This document shows, piece after piece, positions 8,901-17,464 of a DNA stretch of 64,000 nt. Both the position numbers and the translations under genes were made by a program. Below the pieces are notes generated by a model. The model searched no databases. It saw only the letters and a list, made by a program, of their open reading frames with translations, and was not told the origin of the DNA. Origin of the DNA: Actinoplanes couchii (GTDB lineage Bacteria > Actinomycetota > Actinomycetes > Mycobacteriales > Micromonosporaceae); contig NZ_BOMG01000044.1 of assembly GCF_016862075.1 (NCBI RefSeq), positions 1 through 64,000 on the forward strand, in the 5' to 3' direction. Each line of letters opens with the position of its first letter. Position 1 is the stretch's first letter.

Positions 8901-10032
8901 CGGTCACGTAGGCGAGGCGTTCGGCCTGGTCGGCGCACTGGGTGAACAGCTCCTCGAACTGGTCGACCACGATGATCGGCCGATGACCGGCGGCGGTGGC
9001 CTTGGCGGCGAGCTCACCGAGGCCGGCGTTCCGGGACGGTGGGGGTCCGGGCGGCGCGGAACCGCGCAGCCGGGACAACAGGTCGGTGAGGGGGCGTACG
9101 CCAGGGGTGGTGACGACCCACGACCACCCGGTGGCCTCCTCGCCGAGTGCGCCCCCCGCGATGGCCGGCAGCAGACCGGCCCGCAGCAGCGACGACTTGC
9201 CGGCGCCGGAGACCCCGGTGACCACCAGGGGCGGCCCGCCGAGCGCCTGTTCGGCGATCCGGCTGAGCAGCTGGGCGATCTGCTGCTCCCGGCCGCGGAA
9301 CCGGGACGCGTCCTCCGGCTGGAAACTGACCAGGCCGGGGTACGGCGGAACGGCCCCGCCGGGCACCACGGCGGGCGGGTCGTCGCCGGGCGGCAGCTGT
9401 TCCCGGGTGACCTCGACGAGGTGACGGCGTACCTCGTCGAGCCGCCGGGTCAACTCGAAGGTCTGCCGGGCGAAGTCCTGCCGCAGCCCGTCCACGCTCT
9501 GCCGGACGTCGGTGACCATCCAGCCGAGTTCGGCGACACCGAAGCCGAGCTCCTGGAACGCGCCCTCGAACACCCGCCGCAGCTCGTCGTCGGTGACCGC
9601 GGCCTCGGCGATCGCCACCGTCACCGCGCCGACCTCGCGCAGCACCCGGGAGACCTCCTCGTGCAGGGCCCGGCCCTGCTCGTCGGCGGCGGCCAGCCGG
9701 GGCAGCAGGTCGGCGGCGATGGCGTCCCGCCACTGGGCCTCGGACCAGCCGCCGGACTCCGGTTCCTCCTCGCGCAGCCGGCGGGCCGTCCCGGCCAGGG
9801 TGTCGGCGAGATAGTTGGTGCCCAGCCCGCCGACCTGGTCGAGAGCGGCGGCGAAGGCGTCCGGGGCGCCCAGTCCGGCGCCGGCCACCGGGGCGACCAC
9901 GGAGGCGGTCAGGAAGGCGAGGATGGCGTACGGACCGGCGGCACGCAGCCGTTCCCTGGTCCGGCGGCCCGAATTGCGGATCCAGTCCCGGACACCCTCG
10001 CGGGCTCTCTCGTCAGCGTTCTCCAGGGCCAC
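5902..10032 (-). CDS. STAND-type P-loop ATPase with C-terminal WD40 propeller
   Basis: The GTG at 10032 is selected because GGAGG precedes it by seven bases; the open frame extends further but without protein character. The 1376-residue product has an N-terminal helical region with a hydrophobic segment near residues 30-50 and a probable coiled coil around residues 110-200. A nucleotide-binding module follows, with Walker A GVSGAGKSS (near residue 272) and Walker B IIVVDQFEELF (near residue 350), typical of the nSTAND1 group. A second transmembrane helix (LGVALLLTAGAGLVAL) is near residue 660. From about residue 745 to the end there are repeated WD40 blades (FSPDGR.LA.G...G.V.LWD). Family members act as sensors or signalling scaffolds, some in cell death or phage defence. 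No effector enzyme domain is recognised at the N terminus, so the output is unknown. Confidence 0.88.
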   Translation of the reverse strand: MALENADERAREGVRDWIRNSGRRTRERLRAAGPYAILAFLTASVVAPVAGAGLGAPDAFAAALDQVGGLGTNYLADTLAGTARRLREEEPESGGWSEAQWRDAIAADLLPRLAAADEQGRALHEEVSRVLREVGAVTVAIAEAAVTDDELRRVFEGAFQELGFGVAELGWMVTDVRQSVDGLRQDFARQTFELTRRLDEVRRHLVEVTREQLPPGDDPPAVVPGGAVPPYPGLVSFQPEDASRFRGREQQIAQLLSRIAEQALGGPPLVVTGVSGAGKSSLLRAGLLPAIAGGALGEEATGWSWVVTTPGVRPLTDLLSRLRGSAPPGPPPSRNAGLGELAAKATAAGHRPIIVVDQFEELFTQCADQAERLAYVTALTSAAPAIVVIAVRSDFYPSCVALPPLAKVLAAGHVVLGPLDAAAIRRAVVEPAEHVGLTVEPGLPGLLLRDLGVDDRGGYEPGALPLLAHALRATWDRREGIRLTVKAYQDTGGIRHAVAETAENIYLDQTPEDRARLRDALLALVTVTADGTAVRRRGVRAASDSRVLRRLVKARLVTVGADTVEISHEALLTSWPRLAGWVAEAREDLLLRESVTEAARDWDRSGRDPDLLPRGARLIAARERIPAGDGVPPVVGEYLAAGGAAALREQLARERGTRRLRRLAAGLGVALLLTAGAGLVALDRQRTAEAVGRDARSRQYAAEALTLLDQDEPAAVRRALDAWSEEPTAEAEGALLSTQQVRFAGRLGTVDGGYSAAVSPDGTRIAIGDKTGLVRLWDAATLTEVGPPLAYTDTDADEVWVSSVAFSPDGRYLATGAIVADGVKIWEVATGALVRTLPAFGAVTWLPGTGTVVATDVQLSGKQAVLGFWEASTGRSLRTLPVGEDSGKAVAVSPDGAHLAEVGLHAAEVWRLRDGRRLASMAMASPAHLAFAPDGSLVTGDPVAGNRSQLRQWDPATGRKLRDITPADGLTAPNAYFAITGDGMVIGSRGEGRVNLWPLSGNIPGDLRIGTMTYAAAAASASGQFVVVTGPDEPTVVFRRVVNAFNTEGEVYDVHFSPDGRRIAAGGFDGTVRIWDAATRTRITSFRPAGSVIGLAWTSGGLIGVVTRAETLELWDERGERQVSVKLPSCPKDMTVSPRGDLMYVSTSSCVDGALLTTPAEIHVYDVGGRRMRNKIDLDGDSSYAIALTPDGGTLYAALTTSSLESGAAGVSAELRSWRAGDLAEIGEPRPLGGYQVLDLAIAPDGRSMAVTGTSRSVDVRSADGATSLWHSPEQGDQIDRVSWSPDGRTLAIGDRQGPVRLWDMTTRRNPVALHGHVSTPAALEFAPDGRTLVSGGLDSQVYVWQLDPSAAAHSLCGIAASLTRNDGQPLAPACS

Positions 10033-10149
10033 CGGACCTCCGTGCGCATCGACACGTTTCGCCGTCTCATGATGACACCGTCGATCCACTGTGTGACCCG
10101 GGACTTTCGGCACGGGACCGGGCCGCCGGCCCGGTGCGGCAATGGAGAC

Positions 10150-10308
10150 ATGAACGGACAACCCCGCGAGATCGATCCGGAGCGGCGGTACGCGACACCG
10201 ACCGGCGAGCCGTGCCCGTACGCGCTGCGTACCGACGGCACTGTGGACGGTGACGGCGCCTGCCGGGGCTGCGGCACCTGCCTGCTGGGAGCGGACTGGT
10301 CGAAATGA
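10150..10308 (+). CDS. Possible 52-residue Cys-rich small protein
   Basis: An ATG with GGAG four bases upstream opens a short frame of 52 codons in the gap before the glycosyltransferase gene. The product has four cysteines in a C-x15-C-x2-C-x2-C arrangement (CPYALR and CRGCGTC), which could bind a metal. I do not recognise a family. The call rests on a reasonable ribosome site and the clustered cysteines only. The same frame is open far to the left through antisense sequence, so the open frame itself is weak evidence. Confidence 0.35.
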   Translation: MNGQPREIDPERRYATPTGEPCPYALRTDGTVDGDGACRGCGTCLLGADWSK

Positions 10309-10339
10309 CATTGGCAACCGGCGGGGTGTTACCCGTACG

Positions 10340-11851
10340 GTGGGCCACGTGGTCGATGCCCTCAGTGACATCACGGCAACGCAGCGTATTCAATCCGCCC
10401 GGCGACCGTTCGCCGCGTGGCCGGTCGGCCTGACCGCCGCCTCCGCCGTCATCCTGCTCCTGTACCTGTCCGGCGACTACGGCTACCACCGCGACGAGCT
10501 GTACTTCCGGATGCTGAGCGAGCACCCGGCCTGGGGTTACGCCGACCAGCCGCCGTTCACGCCGATGCTGGTCCGGTTCGGGATCGAGATGTTCGGCGAC
10601 TCGCTCTGGGCGATCCGGGTGGTCCCGGCGGTGTTGCTCGGCCTGACCGTCGTGGTGGCCGCGCTGATCGCCCGGGAGGCCGGCGGCGGCCGGGTCGCCC
10701 AGTCGATCGCGGCGGCCGGGATCTTCAGCACCTTCCCGCTGACCGCCGCGCACGTCACCTCCACCGCCGGCACCGATCTGCTGATCTGGCTGCTGGTGCT
10801 GCTCCTGGTGATCCGGGCGCTGCTGTGGGAGCGCCCGCGGGCCTGGCTGGGCGCCGGGGTGGTGGCCGGGTTGGGCCTGTGGAACAAACATCTGGTCGTG
10901 CTACTGCTGATCTGTCTCGCGGTGGCGCTGCTGGTGGCCGGCCCCCGGGAGGTGTTCCGGTCCCGGCACCTGTGGGTGGGCGCCGGCCTGGCCGTGCTGA
11001 TCGGCCTGCCCAACCTGGTCTACCAGGTGCTCAACGGGTTCCCGCAACTGGAGATGGCGGCGGCGATCGCGCGGGAGAAGGGCGCCGACTCCCGGCTGAT
11101 GCTGCTGCCGTTGCAGTTCGCGCTGGTGATCCTGCCCCCGGTGTGGATCGCCGGGCTGGTGACTCTGGTCCGCGACCCGCGGTGGCGGCGGATCCGGGCG
11201 ATCGCCGTGGCCTACCCGCTGATGCTCGCGCTGGTCCTGGTCAGCGCCGGTCAGCCGTACTATCCGGTGCCCCTGCTGGTCGGGATCTTCGCGCTGGGCG
11301 CGGTGCCGGTCGAACGGTGGATCACCGGACGCCGGGCCCGGCAGGCGCTGGTGGCGGCCGGGGTGGTGCTGTCCGTCGCCGCCGGGGTGGTCACGTCGCT
11401 GCCGGTGATCCCGGAGGACGAGCTGGCCGGGTCGCTGCCGGCCGAGCTGAACAGCACCATCGGCGACCAGGTCGGGTGGCTGCAGTACGTGTGGCAGGTC
11501 GGTCTCGTCTACGCCGACCTGTCCCCGGCCGACAAACGCCGGGCGGTCCTGTTCACCGGCAACTACGGCGAGGCCGGGGCGCTGGCCCGGTTCGGCCCGT
11601 CGCTCGGCCTGCCGGACGTCTACAGCGGACACAACGAGCTGCACCGGTTCGGCCCGCCGCCGGAGTCGGCCCGGGTGGTGATCGCGGTGCTGCAGGACAC
11701 GCCGGTCGCCGAGTTCGGGCGCTGCACCGCCGAGCGCAGCCTGCACAACACGCCGGGGGTGGCGAACGAGGAGGTCGGCGCGCGGGTCTGGGTGTGCCGG
11801 CCGAGCGTGCCGTGGACGGTGATCTGGCCGCGGGTGGGGCACTACTCCTGA
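10340..11851 (+). CDS. GT39/ArnT-type membrane glycosyltransferase
   Basis: The product (503 residues from GTG 10340; GTG 10349 is an alternative) is a polytopic membrane protein with about 11-12 hydrophobic segments. The first outside loop has [20 protein letters not shown] followed by ADQPPF, the acidic-residue signature of the PMT/ArnT family (catalytic Asp-Glu after the first membrane helix). These enzymes transfer a sugar from a polyprenyl-phosphate carrier to protein, lipid A or wall polymers on the outer face of the membrane. The C-terminal 150 residues lie outside the membrane region and include a segment ([12 protein letters not shown]) often seen in actinomycete members. The acceptor is unknown. 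Its 3' end overlaps the convergent phosphopantetheinyl transferase gene by ten bases. Confidence 0.85.
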   Translation: MGHVVDALSDITATQRIQSARRPFAAWPVGLTAASAVILLLYLSGDYGYHRDELYFRMLSEHPAWGYADQPPFTPMLVRFGIEMFGDSLWAIRVVPAVLLGLTVVVAALIAREAGGGRVAQSIAAAGIFSTFPLTAAHVTSTAGTDLLIWLLVLLLVIRALLWERPRAWLGAGVVAGLGLWNKHLVVLLLICLAVALLVAGPREVFRSRHLWVGAGLAVLIGLPNLVYQVLNGFPQLEMAAAIAREKGADSRLMLLPLQFALVILPPVWIAGLVTLVRDPRWRRIRAIAVAYPLMLALVLVSAGQPYYPVPLLVGIFALGAVPVERWITGRRARQALVAAGVVLSVAAGVVTSLPVIPEDELAGSLPAELNSTIGDQVGWLQYVWQVGLVYADLSPADKRRAVLFTGNYGEAGALARFGPSLGLPDVYSGHNELHRFGPPPESARVVIAVLQDTPVAEFGRCTAERSLHNTPGVANEEVGARVWVCRPSVPWTVIWPRVGHYS

Positions 11852-12480
11852 CGGGCGATCGCGGTCACCACCAGGTCGCGGTCGACAAGCCACCGGCCGG
11901 TCAGGGTGGGGAACGGCGCCGGCACCAGGATGCGCGCGGTGAAGGTCCGCTCCACCGGGTCGATCTCCAGCGCCGCGTCGCCGAAGCCCAGCCAGCGGCC
12001 GGTCAGCGGGTACCACACCTTGTAGACCGACTCCTTGGCGCTGAACAGCAGCCGGTCCCAGTGGGTGCCCGGGTCGGCGGCGGTCAGCGCCTCGAGGTGC
12101 TCGACGTCGCCGGGGGCGGTGACCGCGCCGAGCACCCGGGGCGGCAGCGGGGCGTGCGGCTCGGCGTCGATGCCGATCCCGGCGACGTCGGTGACGCGGC
12201 CCACGGCGGCGGCCCGGTAGCCGGTGCAGTGGGTGATGCTGCCGGCCACCCCGGCCGGCCACAGCGGCTCGCGGCGCGGGCCCGGCCGGATCGGCACGGC
12301 CGGCACCCCGAGTGCGGCGAGCGCCTCCCGGGCACACCGGCGGCTGGTCAGGAACTCCCGGCGGCGCCCGTCGCCGGCCCGGGCGATCAGATCCTCCTCG
12401 CCGGGAAAGACGGTCTCGGCCGGATCGTCGGCCCAGGCCTCGGCGGTGGTCACCGACGGCGGCAGCAACGATCCGAGCAT
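11842..12480 (-). CDS. 4'-phosphopantetheinyl transferase (Sfp/EntD type)
   Basis: This 212-residue enzyme carries the two diagnostic motifs of the superfamily: [10 protein letters not shown] (Mg2+-binding Asp and Glu, near residue 107) and [20 protein letters not shown] (near residue 147). An upstream conserved piece [13 protein letters not shown] fits the EntD/Sfp group. It transfers the phosphopantetheine arm from CoA to a serine of carrier proteins of nonribosomal peptide, polyketide or siderophore assembly. The length fits standalone EntD-type enzymes. No carrier-protein gene lies in this window, so it probably serves clusters elsewhere. It is convergent with the upstream glycosyltransferase gene and divergent from glgP, whose start is 46 bases away. 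Confidence 0.93.
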   Translation of the reverse strand: MLGSLLPPSVTTAEAWADDPAETVFPGEEDLIARAGDGRRREFLTSRRCAREALAALGVPAVPIRPGPRREPLWPAGVAGSITHCTGYRAAAVGRVTDVAGIGIDAEPHAPLPPRVLGAVTAPGDVEHLEALTAADPGTHWDRLLFSAKESVYKVWYPLTGRWLGFGDAALEIDPVERTFTARILVPAPFPTLTGRWLVDRDLVVTAIARQE

Positions 12481-12525
12481 TCGGTAATTCTCTCACCACC
12501 GGGGGAAGCGGGGCACAATGGCGGC

Positions 12526-14964
12526 ATGGATCTTCGACAGGGCATCGGTCTACGCAAACTGGGCAAGACCGCCGATGAGTTCCAGCAGGACCTGTTGAGC
12601 AACCTCTACTACCGGCGCGGCACGACGGTCGAGTCGGCGAGCGCCCGGGACGCGTACGAGACACTCTCCCTGACCGTCCGGGACCGTCTCGCCGAGCGGC
12701 GGGCGCGCACCGCCGCCGCGCACTACGCCAGCAACCCCCGCTGGGTCTACTACCTCTCCGCGGAATACCTGCTCGGCGCACAGCTCGAACAGAACCTGCT
12801 CTACTCCGGCACCGGCGAGCTGGCCGCCTCGGCGGTCAAGGCACTCGGCTTCAGTCTGGAGGACGTCGAGGACCTCGACGTGGAGCCCGGCCTGGGCAAC
12901 GGCGGCCTGGGCCGGCTCGCCGCCTGCCTGGTCGACTCGCTGGCGACCCGGGACATCCCGGCCGTCGGCTACGGCATCCGCTACGACCTGGGCATCTTCC
13001 GGCAGGTAATCACCGAGAACGGGCAGACCGAGCTGCCCGACGACTGGGCGTTCCACGGCAACCCGTGGGAGTTCCCGGCACCCGACGACAGGCAGACCGT
13101 CGGCTTCTACGGGCACACCGAACCGGTCCCCGGATCGACCACCCGCAAGGTCTGGGTGCCGGGCGAGATCGTGCTCGGCGAGCCCAGCCACATGCTGGTC
13201 CCCGGGTACGGCACCGACACCGTCAACATCGTCCGGCTGTGGAGCGCCAAGGCCAGCGAGGCGTCGTTCGACCTGAGCCGGTTCTCCGCCGGGCAGTATG
13301 CCGAGGCCGTCCAGGAGGCGGTCCGGGCGGAGAACATCAGCAAGGTCCTCTACCCCGACGACAGCACCGAACTGGGCCGGGAGCTACGGCTCAAGCAGCA
13401 GTACTTCCTGGTCTCCTGCTCGCTGCGGGACATCGTCCGCCGGTTCCGGCTGCGCAACGAGAACTGGGACGAGTTCGCCGAGAAGACGGTCATCCAGCTC
13501 AACGACACCCACCCGACGATCGCCATCCCGGAGCTGATGCGGCTCCTGGTCGACGAGTACGAACTGGAGTGGGACCGGGCCTGGGAGATCACCCGCAAGA
13601 CGTTCGCCTACACCTGCCACACGCTGCTGCCGGAGGCCCTGGAGACCTGGCCGGTCCGGTTGATCGAGAAGCTGCTGCCCCGGCACCTGGAGATCATCTA
13701 CCTGATCAACATGCACTTCCTGCGTACGGTCGGCGCCCGGTTCCCGGGTGACCAGGAGCGGGTGCGGCGCATGTCGATCATCCAGGAGGAGCCGGAGCGC
13801 CGGGTCCGGATGGCCCATCTCGCGGTGGTCGGCACCGAGGCCGTCAACGGGGTCGCCGAACTGCACTCGAAACTGCTGCGCGAGACGGTCCTCGACGACT
13901 TCGCCGAGTTGTGGCCGGCCAAGTTCCAGAACGTCACCAACGGCATCTCCCCGCGCCGTTTCATCCGGATCGCGAACCCGCGGCTTTCCGACCTGATCAC
14001 CGAGGGTCTCGGCGGCGACGGCTGGGTACGTGACCTGGAGAAACTGGCCGGGCTGGAGTCGCTGGCCGACGACGCGTCGTTCCGTGAGCGCTGGCGGTCG
14101 ATCAAGCGGGCCAACAAGGTCGACCTGGCCGCCGGCGACCCCGACTCGCTCACCGACGTGATGATCAAGAGGTTCCACGAGTACAAGCGGCAGCAGCTCA
14201 AACTGCTCCACGTGGTCACCCTCTACCAGCGGATCCGGGCGAACCCGGCGGGCGACTGGGTGCCGCGCACGGTGCTGTTCGCCGGCAAGGCGGCCCCCGC
14301 CTACCACGCGGCGAAGGACCTGATCCGTCTGATCGCGACGGTCGCAGCGACGATCGCGGCGGATCCGGTGGTGTCGCCGTACCTCAAGGTGGTCTTCCCC
14401 TCGAACTACAACGTCACCCTGGCCGAGAAGATCATTCCGGCGGCCGACCTGTCCGAGCAGATCTCCCTGGCCGGCAAGGAGGCGTCCGGCACCGGCAACA
14501 TGAAACTGGCCCTCAACGGCGCCGTCACCATCGGCACCCTGGACGGCGCCAACATCGAGATCCACGCCCGGGTCGGCGACGACAACTTCTTCCTGTTCGG
14601 CCTGGACGCCTACGAGGCCGCGCAGGCCCGGATCAACGGCTACCAGCCGCGGGCCTTCTACGACCACGACGAGGAGTTGCGCGCCGCGATCGACGCGCTG
14701 GGTTCCGGCGCCTTCGGCGAGGTGGGCCACCGGGTGGCGAGCGCCCTGCTCGGCTGGGACGAGTACCTGGCCCTGGCCGATTACCGCGCCTACGTCGACT
14801 GCCAGGGCCGGGTCGAGGAGGCGTGGCGCGACCACGACCGCTGGACCCGGATGTCGATCCTGAACACCGCACACAGCGGTTTCTTCAGCTCCGACCGCAC
14901 GGTGGCCGACTACGCCGCCCGCATCTGGCGGGTCTCCCCCGTCCCGGTCCCCCAGGAAAACTGA
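12526..14964 (+). CDS. glgP: Glycogen (alpha-glucan) phosphorylase
   Basis: The 812-residue protein is full length for the GlgP/MalP family (GT35). It releases glucose 1-phosphate from the ends of glycogen or maltodextrins in the cytoplasm, using pyridoxal phosphate. The cofactor-lysine motif [14 protein letters not shown] is present near residue 660. Other hallmarks are [23 protein letters not shown], the [10 protein letters not shown] loop and [12 protein letters not shown]. The ATG at 12526 starts the recognisable family N terminus (the frame is open far upstream through antisense sequence). It stands alone, with a terminator-like hairpin after the stop. No allosteric-site call can be made from sequence. 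Confidence 0.96.
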   Translation: MDLRQGIGLRKLGKTADEFQQDLLSNLYYRRGTTVESASARDAYETLSLTVRDRLAERRARTAAAHYASNPRWVYYLSAEYLLGAQLEQNLLYSGTGELAASAVKALGFSLEDVEDLDVEPGLGNGGLGRLAACLVDSLATRDIPAVGYGIRYDLGIFRQVITENGQTELPDDWAFHGNPWEFPAPDDRQTVGFYGHTEPVPGSTTRKVWVPGEIVLGEPSHMLVPGYGTDTVNIVRLWSAKASEASFDLSRFSAGQYAEAVQEAVRAENISKVLYPDDSTELGRELRLKQQYFLVSCSLRDIVRRFRLRNENWDEFAEKTVIQLNDTHPTIAIPELMRLLVDEYELEWDRAWEITRKTFAYTCHTLLPEALETWPVRLIEKLLPRHLEIIYLINMHFLRTVGARFPGDQERVRRMSIIQEEPERRVRMAHLAVVGTEAVNGVAELHSKLLRETVLDDFAELWPAKFQNVTNGISPRRFIRIANPRLSDLITEGLGGDGWVRDLEKLAGLESLADDASFRERWRSIKRANKVDLAAGDPDSLTDVMIKRFHEYKRQQLKLLHVVTLYQRIRANPAGDWVPRTVLFAGKAAPAYHAAKDLIRLIATVAATIAADPVVSPYLKVVFPSNYNVTLAEKIIPAADLSEQISLAGKEASGTGNMKLALNGAVTIGTLDGANIEIHARVGDDNFFLFGLDAYEAAQARINGYQPRAFYDHDEELRAAIDALGSGAFGEVGHRVASALLGWDEYLALADYRAYVDCQGRVEEAWRDHDRWTRMSILNTAHSGFFSSDRTVADYAARIWRVSPVPVPQEN

Positions 14965-14975
14965 CCGATTCCGTT

Positions 14976-15016
14976 CAGGGCGGCGTGCGGCGTTCCGCGC
15001 GCCGCCCTGTCTTTTC
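14976..15016 (+). terminator. Terminator-like hairpin after glgP
   Basis: A 10-bp stem (14976-14985 with 15000-15009, CAGGGCGGCG/CGCCGCCCTG) encloses a second small stem (GCGG/CCGC) and is followed by TCTTTTCC. It lies 11 bases after the glgP stop. Confidence 0.75.
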
Positions 15017-15038
15017 CTCGGACGGCCGGTCCGGCGGT

Positions 15039-15150
15039 GACCACCGAATCCGGCCCGGCGGTCGCGGGTCGGCCGGGAGTGGCGCGGGCCTCGCGGGGGA
15101 CCGACAGGGCCGGCTGGTGCGGTTGTGGGGGCCGTGTGGCGTACCGCAAA
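15039..15150 (+). repeat. Dispersed intergenic repeat, copy A
   Basis: The first 34 bases match copy B (24488) at 33 positions. Similarity resumes in a central GGTGCGGTTGTGGGG block and the terminal CGTACCG. Copy A lies between the convergent ends of glgP and the acyl-CoA dehydrogenase gene. See also copies B and C. Confidence 0.7.
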
Positions 15151-15156
15151 GGGGGT

Positions 15157-16323
15157 TCAGCGGTAGGCCGCGTGTCCGGTCAACGTCTGGCCGATCACCA
15201 ACGTGTGGATCTCCGACGTGCCCTCGTAGGTGAGGACGGACTCCAGGTTGTTGGCGTGCCGCAGTGGGGAGTAGTCGAGGGTGATGCCGCTGCCGCCGAG
15301 GATGGTGCGGCATTCGCGGGCGATCGCCAGGGCGCGGCGGACGTTGTTGAGTTTGCCGACGCTGATCTGGTGGGGTTGCAGGGTGCCGGCGTCCTTCAGA
15401 CGGCCCAGGTGCAGGGCCAGCAGGGCCGCCGTGTTCAGGTCGACCGCCATGTCGGCCAGTTTCTCCTGGGTCAGCTGGAAGGCGGCGATCGGCTTGCCGA
15501 ACTGGATGCGGGCGTTCGCGTAACCGATCGCCGTCCGCAGACTGTCCAGGGCCGCCCCGGTGGAGCCGAAGACGATGCCGAACCGGGCCTCCGACAGGCA
15601 GCTCAGCGGGGCGCCCAGCCCCTTCGCGTGCGGGAGCTGCGCCGATGCCGGCAGGCGCACGTCGTCGAAGGACAGCTCGCCGGTGATCGAGGCCCGCAGG
15701 GACAGTTTGCGTTTGATGGTGCGGCTGGTGAACCCGGGGGTGTCGCGGGGCACCAGGAAACCGCGGATGCCGTCCTCGGTCTGCGCCCACACGGTGGCGA
15801 CGTCGGCGATCGAACCGTTGGTGATCCACATCTTGCCGCCGTTGAGGATCCAGTCGCCGCCGTCGCGGACCGCCCGGGTGCGCATGTTCGCCGGATCGCT
15901 GCCGAAATCGGGCTCGGTCAGGCCGAAACACCCGATCGCCTCACCGGCGGCCATCCGGGGCAGCCACTCGAGTTTCTGCTCCTCCGACCCGTACCTCCAG
16001 ATCGAGAACATCGCCAGGGAACCCTGCACGGAGACGAAACTGCGCAGCCCGGAGTCGCCCGATTCCAGCTCCAGACAGGCCAGCCCGTAGGCGACCGCGC
16101 TGGTCCCGGCACACCCGTAACCCTCCAGGTGCATCCCGAGCACGCCGAGCCTGCCCAGCTCAGGGGCCAGCTCGCGGGGGAACGTGCCCTCCTCGAACCA
16201 GTCCGCCACGTGCGGCCGCACGTGCTCGGTGACGAACCTGGCCACCGTCTCGCGGATCTGCCGCTCCTCGTCGCTGAGGAGGCCGTCGAAGTCGAGCAGG
16301 TCCAGCGGATCGGTGAGCGCCAT
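15157..16323 (-). CDS. Acyl-CoA dehydrogenase, glutaryl-CoA-dehydrogenase-like
   Basis: The 388-residue flavoenzyme has all parts of the acyl-CoA dehydrogenase fold. Features close to glutaryl-CoA dehydrogenase are GYGCAGTSAVAYGLACLELE, the substrate/FAD motif GCFGLTEPDFGSDPANM (near residue 132) and the C-terminal YEGTSEIHTLVIG with the catalytic-base Glu near residue 369. It oxidises a short acyl-CoA thioester, with FAD as cofactor and electron-transfer flavoprotein as acceptor. In glutaryl-CoA dehydrogenase the same enzyme also decarboxylates the product in lysine and tryptophan breakdown. Substrate specificity cannot be set with certainty from the sequence. It has no obvious operon partners: the next gene is divergent with a 59-base gap. 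Confidence 0.88.
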   Translation of the reverse strand: MALTDPLDLLDFDGLLSDEERQIRETVARFVTEHVRPHVADWFEEGTFPRELAPELGRLGVLGMHLEGYGCAGTSAVAYGLACLELESGDSGLRSFVSVQGSLAMFSIWRYGSEEQKLEWLPRMAAGEAIGCFGLTEPDFGSDPANMRTRAVRDGGDWILNGGKMWITNGSIADVATVWAQTEDGIRGFLVPRDTPGFTSRTIKRKLSLRASITGELSFDDVRLPASAQLPHAKGLGAPLSCLSEARFGIVFGSTGAALDSLRTAIGYANARIQFGKPIAAFQLTQEKLADMAVDLNTAALLALHLGRLKDAGTLQPHQISVGKLNNVRRALAIARECRTILGGSGITLDYSPLRHANNLESVLTYEGTSEIHTLVIGQTLTGHAAYR

Positions 16324-16382
16324 CCGTCGATGATGCCACCGCGGGCCTCGTCAGCGTGCTCTCAGCCGGGTGATCTAGCCTC

Positions 16383-17387
16383 ATGATCATGACGGCCCCC
16401 ACGCTGACCGACTTCATCGATCCGGCTGTCCGTGACTCCGTGACGGAGTTCCTGGCGACCGTGGAGACCGAGCTGCGCACCGCCGTGGCCAGCCCGGACC
16501 CGCTGGTCGACGAGGTCGCCGCGCATCTGGTGCGGGCCGGGGGCAAACGGTTCCGGCCGCTGACCGTGGCGCTCTGCGCCCAGCTCGGCGACCCGGGCCG
16601 GCCGGAGCTGCTGCCGTCGGCGGTGCTGATGGAGCTGACCCACCTGGCCACGCTCTACCACGACGACGTGATGGACGAGGCCCCGCTGCGGCGCGGCGCG
16701 GCCAGCGCCAACTCCCGGTGGAGCAACAAGCTCGCGGTGTACGTGGGCGACTACCTGCTGGCCCGTGCCGCCCAGATGGCCGCGGGGCTGGGTGACGAGG
16801 CGGTCCGGTTGCAGGCCAGCACCCTGTCGCAGCTGGTCCGGGGGCAGCTGTCGGAGACCGTCGGCCCGCGCGGCGCCGACCCGATCCGGTTCCATCTGCA
16901 GGCCGTCGAGGACAAGACCGCCTCGCTGATCGCCACGTCGGCCCGGTTCGGCGGCCTGTTCTCCGGGCTGCCCGCGCCGCACGTGGAGACCCTGGCCGAG
17001 TTCGGCACCGCGATCGGCATCGCCTTCCAGCTCTCCGACGATCTGCTGGACATCGCGTCGGAGTCGGAGCAGTCCGGCAAGACTCCCGGCACCGATCTGC
17101 GCGAGGGCGTGCCGACCCTGCCGATGTTGTACGCGCTGGCCGCCGACGACACCGGCGCCGACGTGCGGCGGCTGAAGGAGCTGCTGTCGGCCGGCCCGAT
17201 CGTCGACGACACGCTGCACGCCGAGGCGCTGGGGCTGCTGCGCGGGTCGGCGGCCCTGAAGCAGGCGCGGGAGACCGTGCACGGTTACGCCGGGGCGGCC
17301 CGCCGCAGCGCCGCGACCCTGCCGGACAGCGCCGCCCGCAGCACGCTCGAATCCCTGTGCCATTACATCGCGGATCGCACCGGCTGA
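16383..17387 (+). CDS. Long-chain (all-E) polyprenyl diphosphate synthase
   Basis: The 334-residue protein contains both Asp-rich motifs of trans-prenyltransferases: DDVMD (first motif, near residue 97) and DDLLD (second, near residue 219). The lysine-arginine GGKRFRPL near residue 54 binds the isopentenyl diphosphate pyrophosphate. Alanine at five positions before the first motif (LATLYHDD) favours a long product, as in heptaprenyl- to nonaprenyl-diphosphate synthases that supply menaquinone side chains. It is cytoplasmic, Mg2+ dependent. Two starts (ATG 16383 and 16389) are possible. It is followed after 77 bases by the pseudopilin operon but there is no functional link visible. Confidence 0.9.
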   Translation: MIMTAPTLTDFIDPAVRDSVTEFLATVETELRTAVASPDPLVDEVAAHLVRAGGKRFRPLTVALCAQLGDPGRPELLPSAVLMELTHLATLYHDDVMDEAPLRRGAASANSRWSNKLAVYVGDYLLARAAQMAAGLGDEAVRLQASTLSQLVRGQLSETVGPRGADPIRFHLQAVEDKTASLIATSARFGGLFSGLPAPHVETLAEFGTAIGIAFQLSDDLLDIASESEQSGKTPGTDLREGVPTLPMLYALAADDTGADVRRLKELLSAGPIVDDTLHAEALGLLRGSAALKQARETVHGYAGAARRSAATLPDSAARSTLESLCHYIADRTG

Positions 17388-17464
17388 CACTTTTCCCTTC
17401 ACTTCTCGCGATCTTCGCCGAAGGTGCCAGTGCGATTTCTGTACGGCACACCACGGGGAGTGAG

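Noticed and set aside
5971..10308. A 1445-codon open frame on the plus strand across the STAND-WD40 gene
   Set aside because: It is antisense to a protein with clear Walker motifs and WD40 blades. The translation is Arg/Gly/Pro-rich without any recognisable domain, the usual shadow of a GC-rich gene.
10417..12525. Upstream extension of the glgP frame by about 700 codons
   Set aside because: The upstream part runs through the GT39 gene in another frame and antisense to the phosphopantetheinyl transferase gene; the family N terminus starts at 12526.
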